Part shown: positions 1 through 11,186 of the stretch, piece after piece
Layout: each line of letters starts with the position of its first letter
Numbering within the stretch: the stretch's first letter is position 1
Assembly: GCF_028453695.1 (NCBI RefSeq)
Contig: NC_135773.1
Location: 1,860,001 to 1,924,000, forward strand
Length of the DNA: 64,000 bases
Direction of reading: 5' to 3'
Origin: Augochlora pura
Lineage: Eukaryota; Arthropoda; Insecta; Hymenoptera; Halictidae
The notes under the pieces: model-generated
Databases searched by the model: none
What the model was told of the DNA's origin: nothing
Seen by the model: only the letters and a program-made list of their open reading frames with translations
Made by a program: the position numbers and the translations under genes

Positions 1-94
1 CAGAATGAAGCTACTACTTTTCTAGTTTGCCGCGAGTGTGGATTAAGTAATTAAAACGCAAATTTTAAGCGAAAATTGGTAGAATTAGTTGGAT

Positions 95-246
95 TTAACC
101 TTTTGCATTAGAATGGTTGAAAATTGCTGAATTATCGCGAAAACAAATTTCTACATTCAATTGTTAGAATCGTACGTGTGGTACGAGCAAATGGTGTTAA
201 CCTTATACGTATTGTAGTGGAAGTAGTTTCGAGTGCAAAGGGTTAA
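95..246 (-). mobile_element. piggyBac-like MITE, family A (short copy)
   Basis: The left boundary is TTAACCTTTTGCATTAGAA and the right boundary is TTTCGAGTGCAAAGGGTTAA, so the ends are inverted and each finishes in TTAA. The right end matches the copy at 62315-62318 almost exactly. At 152 bp it is shorter than the usual 220-250 bp, so it is probably internally deleted. It has no coding capacity. That it was mobilised by a piggyBac-type transposase is inferred from the TTAA site and the CCC-type termini. Confidence 0.6.
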
Positions 247-2739
247 TTGTGTAGAATGGTGTATAAATTGGGAGTGAAGAATTAGTTGTCCAAATATCTT
301 CGAGCTGAAAAATCATTTACGATCTCTTCAAGTGACAGATGGCTTGCAAAAGTACTTTTGTTTTTTCCCGTAAGCTGTCTACTTGAAGCTTTTGCAATAA
401 TTCAACATCTCGGATACGAAACGAAGTGCGTGCCGCATATTTTCGCGAGTACTGCGTTACGTCGTGTATAAAGTAGACAATTTTACAGCTGGCGAACGCG
501 GACGGCGATTCTCATATAAATTGTGCACGGCGCGAACGTGTGGTTAAGCAACGAGGAAACAGCAGACAATCGCGAGGCGGATAGAAGGCACGGCGCAGCT
601 CGTTGCATTAATATTTTTCACACCTCCGCGCGATGCAACTGGGTTAAACGGTCGCGAGTAGACCGGTAGAGGAAAAGATGAATTCGCATTCTTCGGGCAC
701 TCGCGCGAGCTAAATGAGGTAAACGGCGCCGCCTAACGAACAATCGGGATGGATCGGTAGTGGGGGTGGGAAACACGTTGAATTCATAGTTATTAATTCC
801 AGCTAGCGTGCGGATGGTAATTACTGGTTTCAGAAGGTGAAATCAGAGTAATTGCACGCGGCAAGGGAAGGAGGCCGCCGCGAGAGGAACGAAGACACGG
901 ATGGATAGAGCCGAAGAGGACGCCTACAGCGTTTCTGAATAGTGCAGTTCAAACGTTCTCCACTCGCCGAATCGGTAAAGTCGATTGCACTTTGGGGGAC
1001 CTTACGGAGAGGCTTCTCGTCGTACCGCGCGCCTCGCCCCCCGCGCCTCCCTCGAAACGATCCTCTCGATCGATACGAGTTAGCGCCGCATGGAATTTCC
1101 AGGACACTTCTGTCCCGCCGTCACATTGTGATTTTCCTGGACCTCTTCGAGGCATGAAATCCAAATAAGTGGCTTCGCCGCGGACACTCCCTTGTCAAGC
1201 GAAACTGGACACTCGTCAAACGTAAACCGACACCGTTTACCGAGCCGGACGAGCGCGCGCGCTTCGCGATAATGCCGGATTCACTATTTATATCTTCATC
1301 ATGAACCTCGCTGTCCCCGCGATTCTGACAGATCTCGAATATTACCTCTCTTAGCTCGAACGCTGTGGAAACAGACAGCTGGGTGGATGTCCCAGTTGCG
1401 GCCAAGGGTTTATACGAGCTTCGACGAAGACATTCTTAACACATATTCGTCCGCGTAACGAAACTTTATTCATTTCTTTGTGTATTATAGAAAATAATCG
1501 ATTTTTGTTCTTTGAATTCGAAGTATATTAAATTTTAATTTTTTGACAAATGCGTAATGGACAGTTAGCGTAGAGAACTTTCTTTATTAAATTAAATTAT
1601 CATCGTCTTGCTCCTAATTTCTTTTTCTTAATTTCTACCGCTTTCTTCTATTTTATCTTTCTTTCTATTAATTTTATTTACATTACATTTTCTGCTCGAT
1701 TAATTGTACGTCACCCCAAGAAACAATATATTTTATATTTATTACAGTTTTAAGATCTACTGGTTTTCAATTTTCAATTTCAGAGAAGAAAGTATATACA
1801 ATACTATAGATAAACAAAAAGATGATATTCGAATTGCCAAACTATATTAAACAAATCATGTGACGTACGTAGACGAGAATTTTACCAATTTAGAGCATAT
1901 ATTCCGATTTTATTTACTTATTTAACTGAAGGACCAAGACCTTTTATTAAATGTACAAAGGAAAATAGCAGAAGAAAATTCCTTATTTAATAACAAATAA
2001 TATAATCAATGACCTCCTTAACCCGTCACTAGACGCAACAAAGAAATCCTCATTAGCATTGCTGTTCGACTTAAACCCGATCGCAAAATGCAGATCGAGC
2101 CGATTCGAAAATCGTTGAAGTACGGATTCGACGAGCAGGTAATTTCGCGAGCGAACGAAACGCGGGACTGGCGGGTGAAGGTTGTTAAAAAACAATCTGA
2201 GACGGCTGCGAGAGTAAAAAGTAGTCCGATGCCGGGCAGATCGAAGGCACGATCCTCTCGGAATTAACTTACGTTAATTGATTAATCGAATCTGGAGTTC
2301 GCCGGCAGTAAAGTAATTGGCAAAGGATGCGAGACTCGAGGGCAATGCAGCTCGAGGCAGCAACAGCCACTTAGCTACATTGCAGCGAGCATTAGCGATA
2401 ACGAAGTTAACGAGAGCTCGGTTAAACCGATTTACAGGGCAAGACGAGACGGAGGGACGAACAGCCTAACACCCGTGGCTGATCTTCGAGCGAAGCCCCG
2501 GCTCCTTCTGGTCGAGTTCGACTACTGGGCTCCGCCGCGTTTCTTTCGATAGCGTCTCATCTGATTTTGCAATTACAGCGTTACAGTCCTTAACGCGGTG
2601 TTTTTCAAATCTCTTCCGCTTCAATTCTCGTCAACACTGTCACCATTTATCTCAGGACGCTTAGGGCTTTCAAAGGCTTAATATCGGTTCGAGAAAGGGT
2701 CATTTTATGTCCACGTTAAAGAACGTGGTATACATTTAA
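247..2739. other. No gene seen; mixed unique DNA
   Basis: GC-rich, CpG-rich DNA at about 480-1440 and 2200-2560 alternates with AT-rich DNA at 1440-2040. Frames stay open on both strands at 940-1400 but encode arginine-rich sequence without recognisable domains. I see no splice-bounded exon, RNA gene or transposon end here. Confidence 0.5.
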
Positions 2740-2816
2740 TTTTATTTCTTGGAATTTTTACTTTTATTTCTTTGAATTTTTACTGTTATTTCTTTGAATT
2801 TCTAATTTTATTTCTT
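2740..2816. repeat. Degenerate tandem repeat, about 24 bp unit
   Basis: The motif TTTTATTTCTTTGAATTTTT recurs about 3.5 times with small changes (TTGGAATTTTTAC, TTGAATTTTTACTG, TTGAATTTCTAA). It is AT-rich with no coding potential and looks like ordinary replication-slippage DNA. Confidence 0.7.
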
Positions 2817-3717
2817 TTTATTGATATAGTTTTACCTTATTCGACGTCCACTTATACAGATATGTATATAATACAAAATATCACGGTTATTTCGTATCGA
2901 TGTAACGAAGTATTTTACCTATCTGTACTAATTTAAAACATGACACGATGACAGTATAAGACAATATCTGCATGTTCATTTTTACAGGTGGCCTTTTACA
3001 AAGTTTTTGACGAGCTTTGCATCTCCAACGATTCCAAATTGCCCAGGGCATCCAGCGCCGAAGGAACGCCAGTCCGCCCGCAACACCGTTCCTTGTTCGA
3101 CGGATGGCTAGATGATCCGTGACCGCCGGGGCCGGCCATCAAAGGGCAGTTGTCCATGCCCGTGCCCTACAATTTTAATTTGCCCGGGCCGACTTTGACT
3201 CTCTTTCTACCGGAACGAGCAGGAGGAACCTCTCGGATTTCAATTTCGCCACGAAGAATCCCCCTCGACCGGTCGGGTATAGAAATGCGGGACAAGAGGG
3301 ACTCCTCGAGTGCACTCAAACTTCAAGGACGCTCAGGATCAATATTTATAATCTCGATTCGAGACGGCCATGGGTCCGCAGGATCCGTGTCTGAGACTGC
3401 CAAACACAAGATCGGCCGTCGACGCCCTTTCCCTTTAATACTATGTATCGTGATTCCCGCAAATATTATTTCACCGAATCGGACCAAACCTATCGTTGAA
3501 CCCTCCGACCGATCGAAACAATTCACCGCCGCTTTACCAGCACACACTAATGCGAAGAGCGTAATTTCTGATCGAAACTCTGCAACATCGATTTCCCAAT
3601 GATTTCGTGCTATTACGTTAGCTTATACAATTCCGAATCTACCGAGAAAGAAAGCAAATTTCTGCTCAACTCCAGCTTAATTAATGCAACCGGAGTAGAA
3701 TATTTCAATTATGCATG
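2817..3717. other. No gene seen; unique DNA
   Basis: AT-rich to 2990, then a moderately GC-rich stretch at 3000-3600. A plus-strand frame is open across 3150-3602, but the opposite strand is open over much of the same segment and the product has no recognisable domain. I do not call it a gene. Confidence 0.45.
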
Positions 3718-3983
3718 CAAATTAAAATGCTGTCTGCAAATACTTTCGCGGTCTACATGTAAATTAAAATCAAAGGACTAACCCGGACAGTGCACGAAAA
3801 TTAAAACCGTCTAATTGTTTAGTAAATTGGGGCTTTTGCTAGATTGAATGCGCATTAAGGAACGTAATTTTACGCGTAGAAATTAAAATGCTGTTTGCAA
3901 TTAATTCTGCGATGTATATGTAGATTACAATCAAAAGCAGTATGTATATGGGTTTAACATCTGTCTAATCTTTAGGTTGTCAT
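3718..3983. repeat. Diverged direct duplication, 161 bp period
   Basis: The segment starting at 3721 (ATTAAAATGCTGTCTGC) recurs at 3882 as ATTAAAATGCTGTTTGC. Further matches follow in the same order: CGGTCTACATGTAAATTAAA against CGATGTATATGTAGATTACA, and CCGTCTAATTGTTTAG against TGTCTAATCTTTAGG. Two degenerate copies about 161 bp apart are therefore visible. No end structure or coding sequence accompanies them. Confidence 0.6.
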
Positions 3984-3988
3984 TCATA

Positions 3989-4175
3989 TTAACCCCTTAA
4001 CGTACCATTCTCTTCACAGTTACTGCGATCAGGAATTGTTGAATGTTTAAATATGAATGACAAGGAATTAGAATTGTATGACAATTTTAAAGAATAGAAT
4101 AATATCCATACTGATGAATTGATTCCTGTAATTTTGATCACGTGTTGCACTCGTCAAAGTACGCTGAGGGGCTAA
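3989..4175 (+). mobile_element. piggyBac-like MITE, family B (187 bp copy)
   Basis: The left end reads TTAACCCCTTAACGTACCAT followed by TCTCTTCACAGT. The right end reads ACTCGTCAAAGTACGCTGAG then GGGCTAA. Both ends match the 251 bp family B copies at 31379 and 61687. The interior (ATATGAATGACAAGGAATTA...) matches the same family but lacks about 60 bp, which indicates an internal deletion. Non-coding. Confidence 0.75.
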
Positions 4176-4796
4176 TCATTTAATAGATTTGTGGTTTATT
4201 ATATGAAACGAGCGTTAACGAGTGACCGTAATTTACGAAACTTGACGAAACCGAGTGGTCAGAGGTTCCGTTTGACTCCCGGCGGGACGGTGACATCTCG
4301 TCAGCTCGATTGCGGGGTGTTTTGCCGAGCGGAGCATCGGGAATCAGCATCTACGGGATGGGTCGGCCCTTTGTGCAATTCGCCGGTGACCGATTGTTGT
4401 CTACGACGTTTCAGCGACCGCCGGATCGCAATCAGTCTATTGGACGTCTTGCGGTTTCCGCTATGTTGATGATGCCCGTACGTGTACGCGCCGCACGTTC
4501 GGAAGAAGGTAAAAGGACAAGGACACGATCGTTGAGTGACTCTTTGAAGTCGCTGAAAGCCGCGTTCGACGCTCGGCCGTGAGCGGACTTTCACGAGGCG
4601 CCAGGTGAAAGATGCATAAAACGCGAAATGGAAAAGCAACGCCTTCGAGTACACGGCCCGTCGACTTGTTATAGTCCATTTGTAATGCGGGATCGGATCT
4701 ATTTTAGACCCGACTACCCCTTTAAGTCGCGGCTATTTGTATCGTCGCAAATTTGTGAAAATCAACTCGCATCGATATCTTTTCAAATCATGTAGA

Positions 4797-4870
4797 ATTA
4801 TTGGACTGCGAATTGTTACGCATTTATGGCAAAATTCAGTGGATGAAATACTAAACAGTAACGCTATTAC
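4797..4870 (+). repeat. Dispersed repeat, family E (CTAGACTGCGGAT type)
   Basis: The stretch ATTGGACTGCGAATTGTTAC, then GCATTTATGGCAAAATTCAG and TGGATGAAATACTAA, aligns with the copies at 17915-17985 and 34497-34565. The shared core is TAGACTGCGGATTTTTATGC followed by ATTTATAATAAAAATGA and AGATGAAAT. This looks like an old, diverged interspersed repeat; the element class is unknown. Confidence 0.45.
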
Positions 4871-6413
4871 TATATTTTAAAAATTCGATTATATTATTTA
4901 TATCTCGTTAAAATTATTTAAGACTACAATGAGCAACTGTCCGGTCATTTATATCGAGAGATTTTATTAACGAAATGTTCTCCGTACGGGAATTTTTACA
5001 GTCGTCGCGTAAAAATTAAACGACTGTACAAGTCGACCCCAGGTCGCGGGATGATTGTTAATTTGGTCGGATGTCGGGGCATAATCGTGACTCGAGCAAA
5101 ATTCTGGAGAAGTTGTTGGATCAGGATGGTCCCCGGCGGAGGCGGGATTATTACAGCAGCATCGTTTCAAGCTTTTCGTCGAGCCATCCGTTCTCCTCTT
5201 AAATGCGTTAGACGGTATCACGGAGACAATTAAAGTCTTTTGGTAATGAAGCAACGTTTAGGTACAATGCGAGGATCTTACCTACAGCACCGCCGTGCTC
5301 CGGTGCGTCATTATTGAGTCCCTTTTCGAAGAGATTCCGTCGCTATAGAACTACTACGCAAGACACGGGCCGGGAGAGCACTCCGGTTCCGAGCAAACAA
5401 AAACTTTGTTGTAACGATTCCGGAGCGTATGATATCGTTAAGCGACGTCGTCCCGGTTCGTTCCCGGTCCTCTCGAGAAGGGGCTCCAGTTCCCCCGGAA
5501 TCACAGCGGCGTAGCATTTCTACTAATGATTCGAGGGTGTGGCCGAATCTTGGAAAAAGAACGAGGGGTTCTCTTTTCTTGGCCTCCGCCGTTCGAGTAC
5601 ACGCCGCCCGACGTCGCCGCCTTAAGAATTTCGCTGACGCGTTCGAATGCAAATGATCGCCGCGATATGCTCCGGCAGCCGATTTTTCAAACGTGTGCGG
5701 TCGACTGATAACGCGGGAATAACATTTTAAATCGATTTAATGAACGCGCCACGACAAATATAGACCTCGTCCGAATCGCCGGGGAAGAGATGATAAATTA
5801 CGGCGCGGAGAGATTATTTTTATTGCTCTGTACTATTTTTAAGCTGATTTAATTGTGCAATTTCTCCAGCCAAAAATCACGGTCTAGTTTGTATTATGTA
5901 TTCACAGGATTACCGCTCGAGTATACAAATATTATAAACTGAAATAGCAGTTGTAAGAATATCTTTGCAATTTCAATGCTTTTTAGCGATATTAGATTTA
6001 TTTAAAAGTTTACGTTAATATATTACAGTTCCAGTCCATTAAAAGACGTAATGGAATGATTTTATCCTGAGGGAGATTATTTGAAAAAATATAATGGAAT
6101 TTACATTTTCCTCCACTTTTTGCATTACGTTTGATAATCGCTTTCCTTTTTTAATCTAATCAATTTCGCTACAAAAAGATCCATAATTTTTCAAATAATG
6201 CTAATGCACCGTTCGTGGCAGTTCTCCCCTATTCTACCCCCAGACCCTTTCCCCGTATTCCTAAAAACACGTCCGCTTCGTCCATTACCGGGAAGGGTGG
6301 CCGAGTTTTGTAATTTTTTTCCTCGCGGGCTAGACAGTGCGGCAGCGGTAAACAATGTTTGTACACACATCACGTCGTGAAATGGCGGTGGAGAGGCATC
6401 GATCACACGCGGC

Positions 6414-6457
6414 TCGTCGTCGTCGTCGTCGACGGCGGCGGCGGCGGCGGCGGCGGC
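6414..6457. repeat. (TCG)n followed by (CGG)8 trinucleotide repeats
   Basis: Six TCG units at 6414-6431 are followed by eight CGG units at 6433-6457, inside a CpG-rich patch. A minus-strand frame would translate them as poly-Ala and poly-Asp, but that frame shows no other protein-like character. Confidence 0.9.
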
Positions 6458-6527
6458 TGAACCGCTCCGGCAAGTTCGCGGTAAGGTTGTTAGCGGAATT
6501 TTCACGGGGCTGCTAATGTCGTCGCCG

Positions 6528-6549
6528 GGAGGGGAGGGGAGGGGAGGGT
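6528..6549 (+). repeat. (GGGGA)n run, possible G-quadruplex
   Basis: The plus strand has five runs of three to four G separated by single A over about 22 bp, which meets the sequence rule for a G-quadruplex. No promoter element is visible next to it. Confidence 0.6.
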
Positions 6550-9458
6550 CTCCGGCTCTTACACTGTCAAAGGCCCACGGCATTTTCAGTTTTCAGCCAC
6601 GCGCGGCGCGACGCGGCGACGTGATAATCGAGTGCGCTACGCTTTTAGCCATAATGGGCAGGTACACGCCGCTCTCCTCCGCCGCTCTGCTCCGGCTCCT
6701 CGCCGGGGTAGAGAGAGAGTGTGTCGCAAAGAGAGCTCCGCGTGGGAAAGCCGAAGCCACGTGCGGCGACCGAAGACAGCGAGCGTTTAACACGTATCGC
6801 GAGGGACAACCGGCTGCCGAACAAGTGCTCTGGTAACTCGGTTAGTCGCTTGACAGTCTGCGCTCATCGGTTTGGTAACGAGATTTCACGGAGGACCATT
6901 GTAGCGTGCGACGCTTTCGGTGGGTGACGGCGATGATCGATCATCTTTATTGGTACCGTAAACGTACTTACTCTTTCGACGTCTAAAATCATTCGCTGCG
7001 ACTAAACTGTAGTTTTTATGCAGTTATAACGAAAATGGTTCGATGGAAGTTAAGGCGATGAGAATATTAAGCGAATTAATTCATTTATTGTTTTCAAATC
7101 ACTGAATTATTTAGGGATATCAGGAACGTCTGTTTGACTTGTATTTGTTGCAATTGATGATAATTTTGCATGTTCATGTTACCTTTACCATTTCCTTAAT
7201 TTTGGAACGATTAACCGTTGGATATTTACCGTATTTTTGCAGGTTCAAGATCTGCTAGAGGGTCATTTTGTAATCGAGTATGAGGAAACGCTATGAATAT
7301 TATTCTTTCGTCTTAATAATATATTTAGGTGAATATCGATGCAAACATAAAATTGTACGAAATTTATGGAAGTACATTTTTAGAACAAAAATACTTCTTT
7401 AAAATTCTGTGGACAGTTTTCGATCCCCCCTTAAGCTTGCTGGAGTTGACACGGATATGTTGTTGCGTTTTGTATCACTAAATGATTGTCTGACAACTTG
7501 GAACACTTTTATATAAAAGTAGCTATTTCGTATTACTTCATAAAGGAGATAACAATACATTTCTCCGGATTTTTAGCGATTTTTATCACATTTTATTATC
7601 ATATTTGTCTCAATCAATCTGATTTAATAATCAACAAATTCGAAACCCTGTTATTTCGACCCTCAATAATATTTTGTTAAACAAGATCGCATTACTGGAA
7701 AAGATTCGAATTCAGTCGCGTTACGATACTCCGCGTTCGCAACATTATAATCATCGAATTACCGATGGCAATCGGGTCGAAATATGCAATGCAACCGCGT
7801 TGCCCTTGCTTGTTCTACGTAGCCGCGGCGCAGCCAACGATGTATGTATCTCGTTCGCGACAAGAGTCACACAATTTCGGTGAAATGTTGTTCAGGCACA
7901 GTTGATAACTGGAGGTTGACAAATTTGTTACATTATGTTCGACACGGTGAATTTCCGGGGGAGGGGGTAAAGAGGTCCGATGGCAAAACAGTCGAAAACG
8001 ATGTCCGGGCAATTTGCAACATTTCGCGCGGCCACTTAGGGTTGTCAGCGGCAGTGGGTTCGGTATCGATATCATAAAGTGATTGTCACGTTGCCGTTAA
8101 CGATCGTGATAATCCAAAAACATCGCGGGGGGAGTCACGTTGCCGCGCGGCGCGGCAAGAAACTGCATATTTATCAACGTTCATGTCGCGCCGAACTTCA
8201 CAATCCATTTATATAATGACCATTCCGGATTTAATGGGTTCATAGCCGGCTCTCCTATTAATAGCCCGGCGCGCTGATAAACCATTAATTTCAATTACAG
8301 AAAGTTATACCGTGGCCATTTGTTTTGAAACATCTGTCGTTGCCTCCGCTCTCGAAAAGACTAATTCGCGGTTAAACATTTCCGAGCAGCTGCTACGGGC
8401 ACGGAATAGACTTCCGGACTATTGAAAACACCGCGCGAAGTTGCAATCGTTAATTTCTACTCTATCATCGGGTCAATTACGACCGTCGGTCATAAACTCC
8501 CGAACTACCGGTCAGAAATTTGCTCGCGCGGATCGTGTCGCTTAATATTCCGTTAATCCCGAAACAAATCGGAGAACAGAGGAATAAACAGTGGCAATTT
8601 ATCAGAAATGTTAAATACTCCTTAACTTTGCCGCATCGTTTAATTCGTCCTTTCGGAGACAATTTTCTAGGCATTACTCCTCTAAAATGGAAGCAGAGCT
8701 TCGATTACTTTTCCAACACTGTCATATTTGTTATCTTCTTTTCCTATTGGACAGTTTTGATGTCAAGGTATATGCAGGAAATATTGGAACAAAATTCGAT
8801 TGGTGATAATTACCAATTCTACAGTTGTTAGAAGCGGCAGTAACAACTTTGATAATTCTTTATCTGGTCAATAATTTCATTGACTTGTAAGTGTCAGTAT
8901 CTCAAATTGCGACTCTCTCAATTTTTGTTATAAATGCATGAAATTCGCAATCTAGAAATATGTCGAAAAATTGTCTTATTTATGCAACCTAATACTCGTA
9001 AATGAGAAAAAATCGGTACAGTAAATAAGAAACACGATTGGCTCAGCATTAAGTCAACAAAAAAGCTTGGAATAAATCTTCATAATCCCGTCACGATGTT
9101 AAGATTGTTCGCGACATAATTTTAAGTCGCTGAAAAAGAACGTCCGCGTTAATTGTGCCGCGCTTCAATTCGCCTGACAATCGACTTTTATCTTTCCTGA
9201 TATTACAGAAGCTCCGAAGTCGCAGATGAAGTTCGTGATATTCTCGTTCCGCTGGCGTCGATATATCACGATCGCGATACGTGGAAAGCGTGCTTGGCGG
9301 TAAAAAGTGGCTCCGCGTAAAGATAAATCGTCGCCTTTCCTCCTCGCTGGATTCGCAGAGGAAGTTTCGCAAGTATCCTGGGCTAGGAAAATAATTACAG
9401 TTCCGATGTTTCTCCTTCGTAGACGATTTCCGCACGATCGGTCGGAAGAAACATACTC

Positions 9459-9461
<3 letters not shown>

Positions 9462-9501
<40 letters not shown>

Positions 9502-9568
9502 TGAAAGAGAGGGGGAATAGAGAGAGAGAAATTGAAAGAGTGGGGGAATAGAGAGAGAGAGAGAGAGT
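9462..9568. repeat. (GA)n microsatellite with a duplicated 30-bp unit
   Basis: A perfect (AG)n run at about 9462-9498 is followed by two copies of a roughly 31-bp unit that starts AAATTGAAAGAG, continues through GGGGGAATAG and ends in GAGAGA. The minus-strand frame across it would encode Ser-Leu repeats and is not a gene. Confidence 0.95.
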
Positions 9569-10083
9569 AGATGGTCGTGCTTTATTAATAAATAATTAAA
9601 GAGTTTAATGCGCAGCATTGCCAGTGACTGATAACAGATCGTAAATGAGTTTCCATCCGTCGAGCGCTTTTTATCGTCGGGCGGAACGGGCAACGACGTT
9701 ACATTGCGCAAGCAGTTACACGTAATTGCCAATATTTCATAAGCCGTCCTACGGGTGGAACGAAACTAAAATTGAAATATTCCTTTATTATTAAATTGTT
9801 CGTTGTTTGAAAACTCGTCGATGAAGACGAGGGCGAATCGAACGCGAAGTCGGAACGGGTATTTCTATTACGGTTCTCTCCATCCCGCTTCCCCAATTTC
9901 CCCCCCTGAATTCGTGGACTATTATAAACAACGAGGCTTCCATCGTAAATCGCATCAAGCTAATGCAAGTGGCAGAGAAATTGACGAGAGCCGCTCGAAT
10001 CGCGACCGATTAAATTAAGGCCATTTCCGTCTCCTGTCTTTCGAACAAAGGCATCCGAGAATCTGCCGATATTTGAGCCGTTC
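9569..10083. other. No gene seen; unique DNA
   Basis: Unremarkable single-copy DNA of intermediate GC. The short open frames here have no recognisable motif. Confidence 0.45.
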
Positions 10084-10283
10084 TAATTAGACGAGAAGTC
10101 ATTTTCTTCGCAGTCGCCGCGATTACGAATTTTTCAATTGGCACAATTCAGATTACTGTTATAATAACAAGAGATTAGAATTTTATTCCAATTTTAAAGA
10201 ACCGAATAACAGCCATACTTAATTATTTGTTACTAGTAATTTCTATTACGAGTTGAACTCGTCAAAGTACGGCAAGGGGTTAA
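10084..10283 (+). mobile_element. piggyBac-like MITE, family B (left end decayed)
   Basis: The right end ACTCGTCAAAGTACGGCAAG then GGGTTAA is well preserved. The interior AGAATTTTATTCCAATTTTA then AAGAACCGAATAAC matches copies at 31379 and 61687. The left end is eroded, but CATTTTCTTCGCAGT still aligns with the family, placing the original start near 10084. Confidence 0.6.
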
Positions 10284-11053
10284 CATCGACGCGTTTTGAA
10301 GCTCGAAGCGTTAATTTTCCTAGAAAAATGTTAGAGAAATGCCAGAAAAAATGCCAGAAAAATTGACTAGGAAATCTGATCATTTCGAATCTCGTTGCAC
10401 GCGAATCGCGGCCCTTCGTTGCCACGCTCTATATCTTCGCAATTTTTTTTTTTTTGGTTCTATCACCGGCTGCTTCTGTCTCCTTTTTCGAAGTTGATTG
10501 CGCTGGGAATATAATTTGATTGCTTCGGCGCCCGGTCTCGGCAGACGGGACAATCCTAGCCTCGCGGCTTAATGAAAAAGTATTATTGGCTATTCTTCGA
10601 GCGGCCGCGTTAATCCCGCCGCGTCCGAAATTGCCCGTTTACGTTCTACGATGAAAGCACGCCGGGCGCCAAAAAAAGGAAGGAGGGGTTTTACAGCGAA
10701 CGATGATAGACGACGCTCATTTGGAAGCCATCGGACTGCGAGTTCCCGGCCGTTTACCTTGATATCTCGCCGATCCGCGCGGGCAACACGTGCACCGGCG
10801 CAAGAAATTCTTTATGCAATTAAACCGGAATTTTTACTGCGCCGTACCGACCGTAGCAAATTTCGTTACAATTTACAACGTGCCGGAAGATTAAAAAAGT
10901 AAACGATGGATCGCGGAGTTTTCTGCATTTGTAGCGCGCCGCGGCCTTCGAACAACTTTAAATGTCGAATATAAAGGCAAATAATGCACGCGTTATTTCG
11001 TACTCGAACGTTCCTGCAGCGGTCTTTAAATGTTGCAATGTTTTAAACGTAGA
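10284..11053. other. No gene seen; poly-T at 10443-10455
   Basis: Holds a T13 run and a short ATGCCAGAAAAA doublet near 10337. The frame open at 10651-10902 is arginine-rich and unconvincing. Confidence 0.45.
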
Positions 11054-11186
11054 GAATCTTGAAATACTGTATTCTTTAAGTGTATTCATTTATTTAATGT
11101 GACGAATCTTGAAAAACTGTGTTATTTTAAGTGTATTAATTTATTTAATGTGACGAATCTTGAAATACTATATTCTTTTTAATGTA
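11054..11186. repeat. 50-51 bp tandem repeat, 2.6 copies
   Basis: Units start at 11054, 11104 and 11155, each with GAATCTTGAAAWACTRTRTT, and the first two end TTTATTTAATGTGAC. The units are 50 and 51 bp, and the third stops after about 32 bp. Divergence between units is modest, so the duplication is fairly recent. Confidence 0.85.

Larger units (their letters stand above)
4176..9461. other. No gene seen; GC patch at 6.2-6.9 kb
   Basis: 4200-4680 and 5000-5700 are GC-rich with many spurious frames on both strands. 5800-6180 and 6950-7680 are AT-rich. 6200-6930 is a CpG-dense patch with trinucleotide and GGGGA repeats (listed separately). 7900-8480 is moderately GC-rich, single-copy DNA that could hold conserved non-coding sequence, but nothing in it can be named. 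No exon or RNA gene is supported. Confidence 0.45.

Noticed and set aside
9091..9732. 213-codon minus-strand frame
   Set aside because: Much of it translates the GA/CT microsatellite into Ser-Leu repeats and the rest has no domain or splice support.
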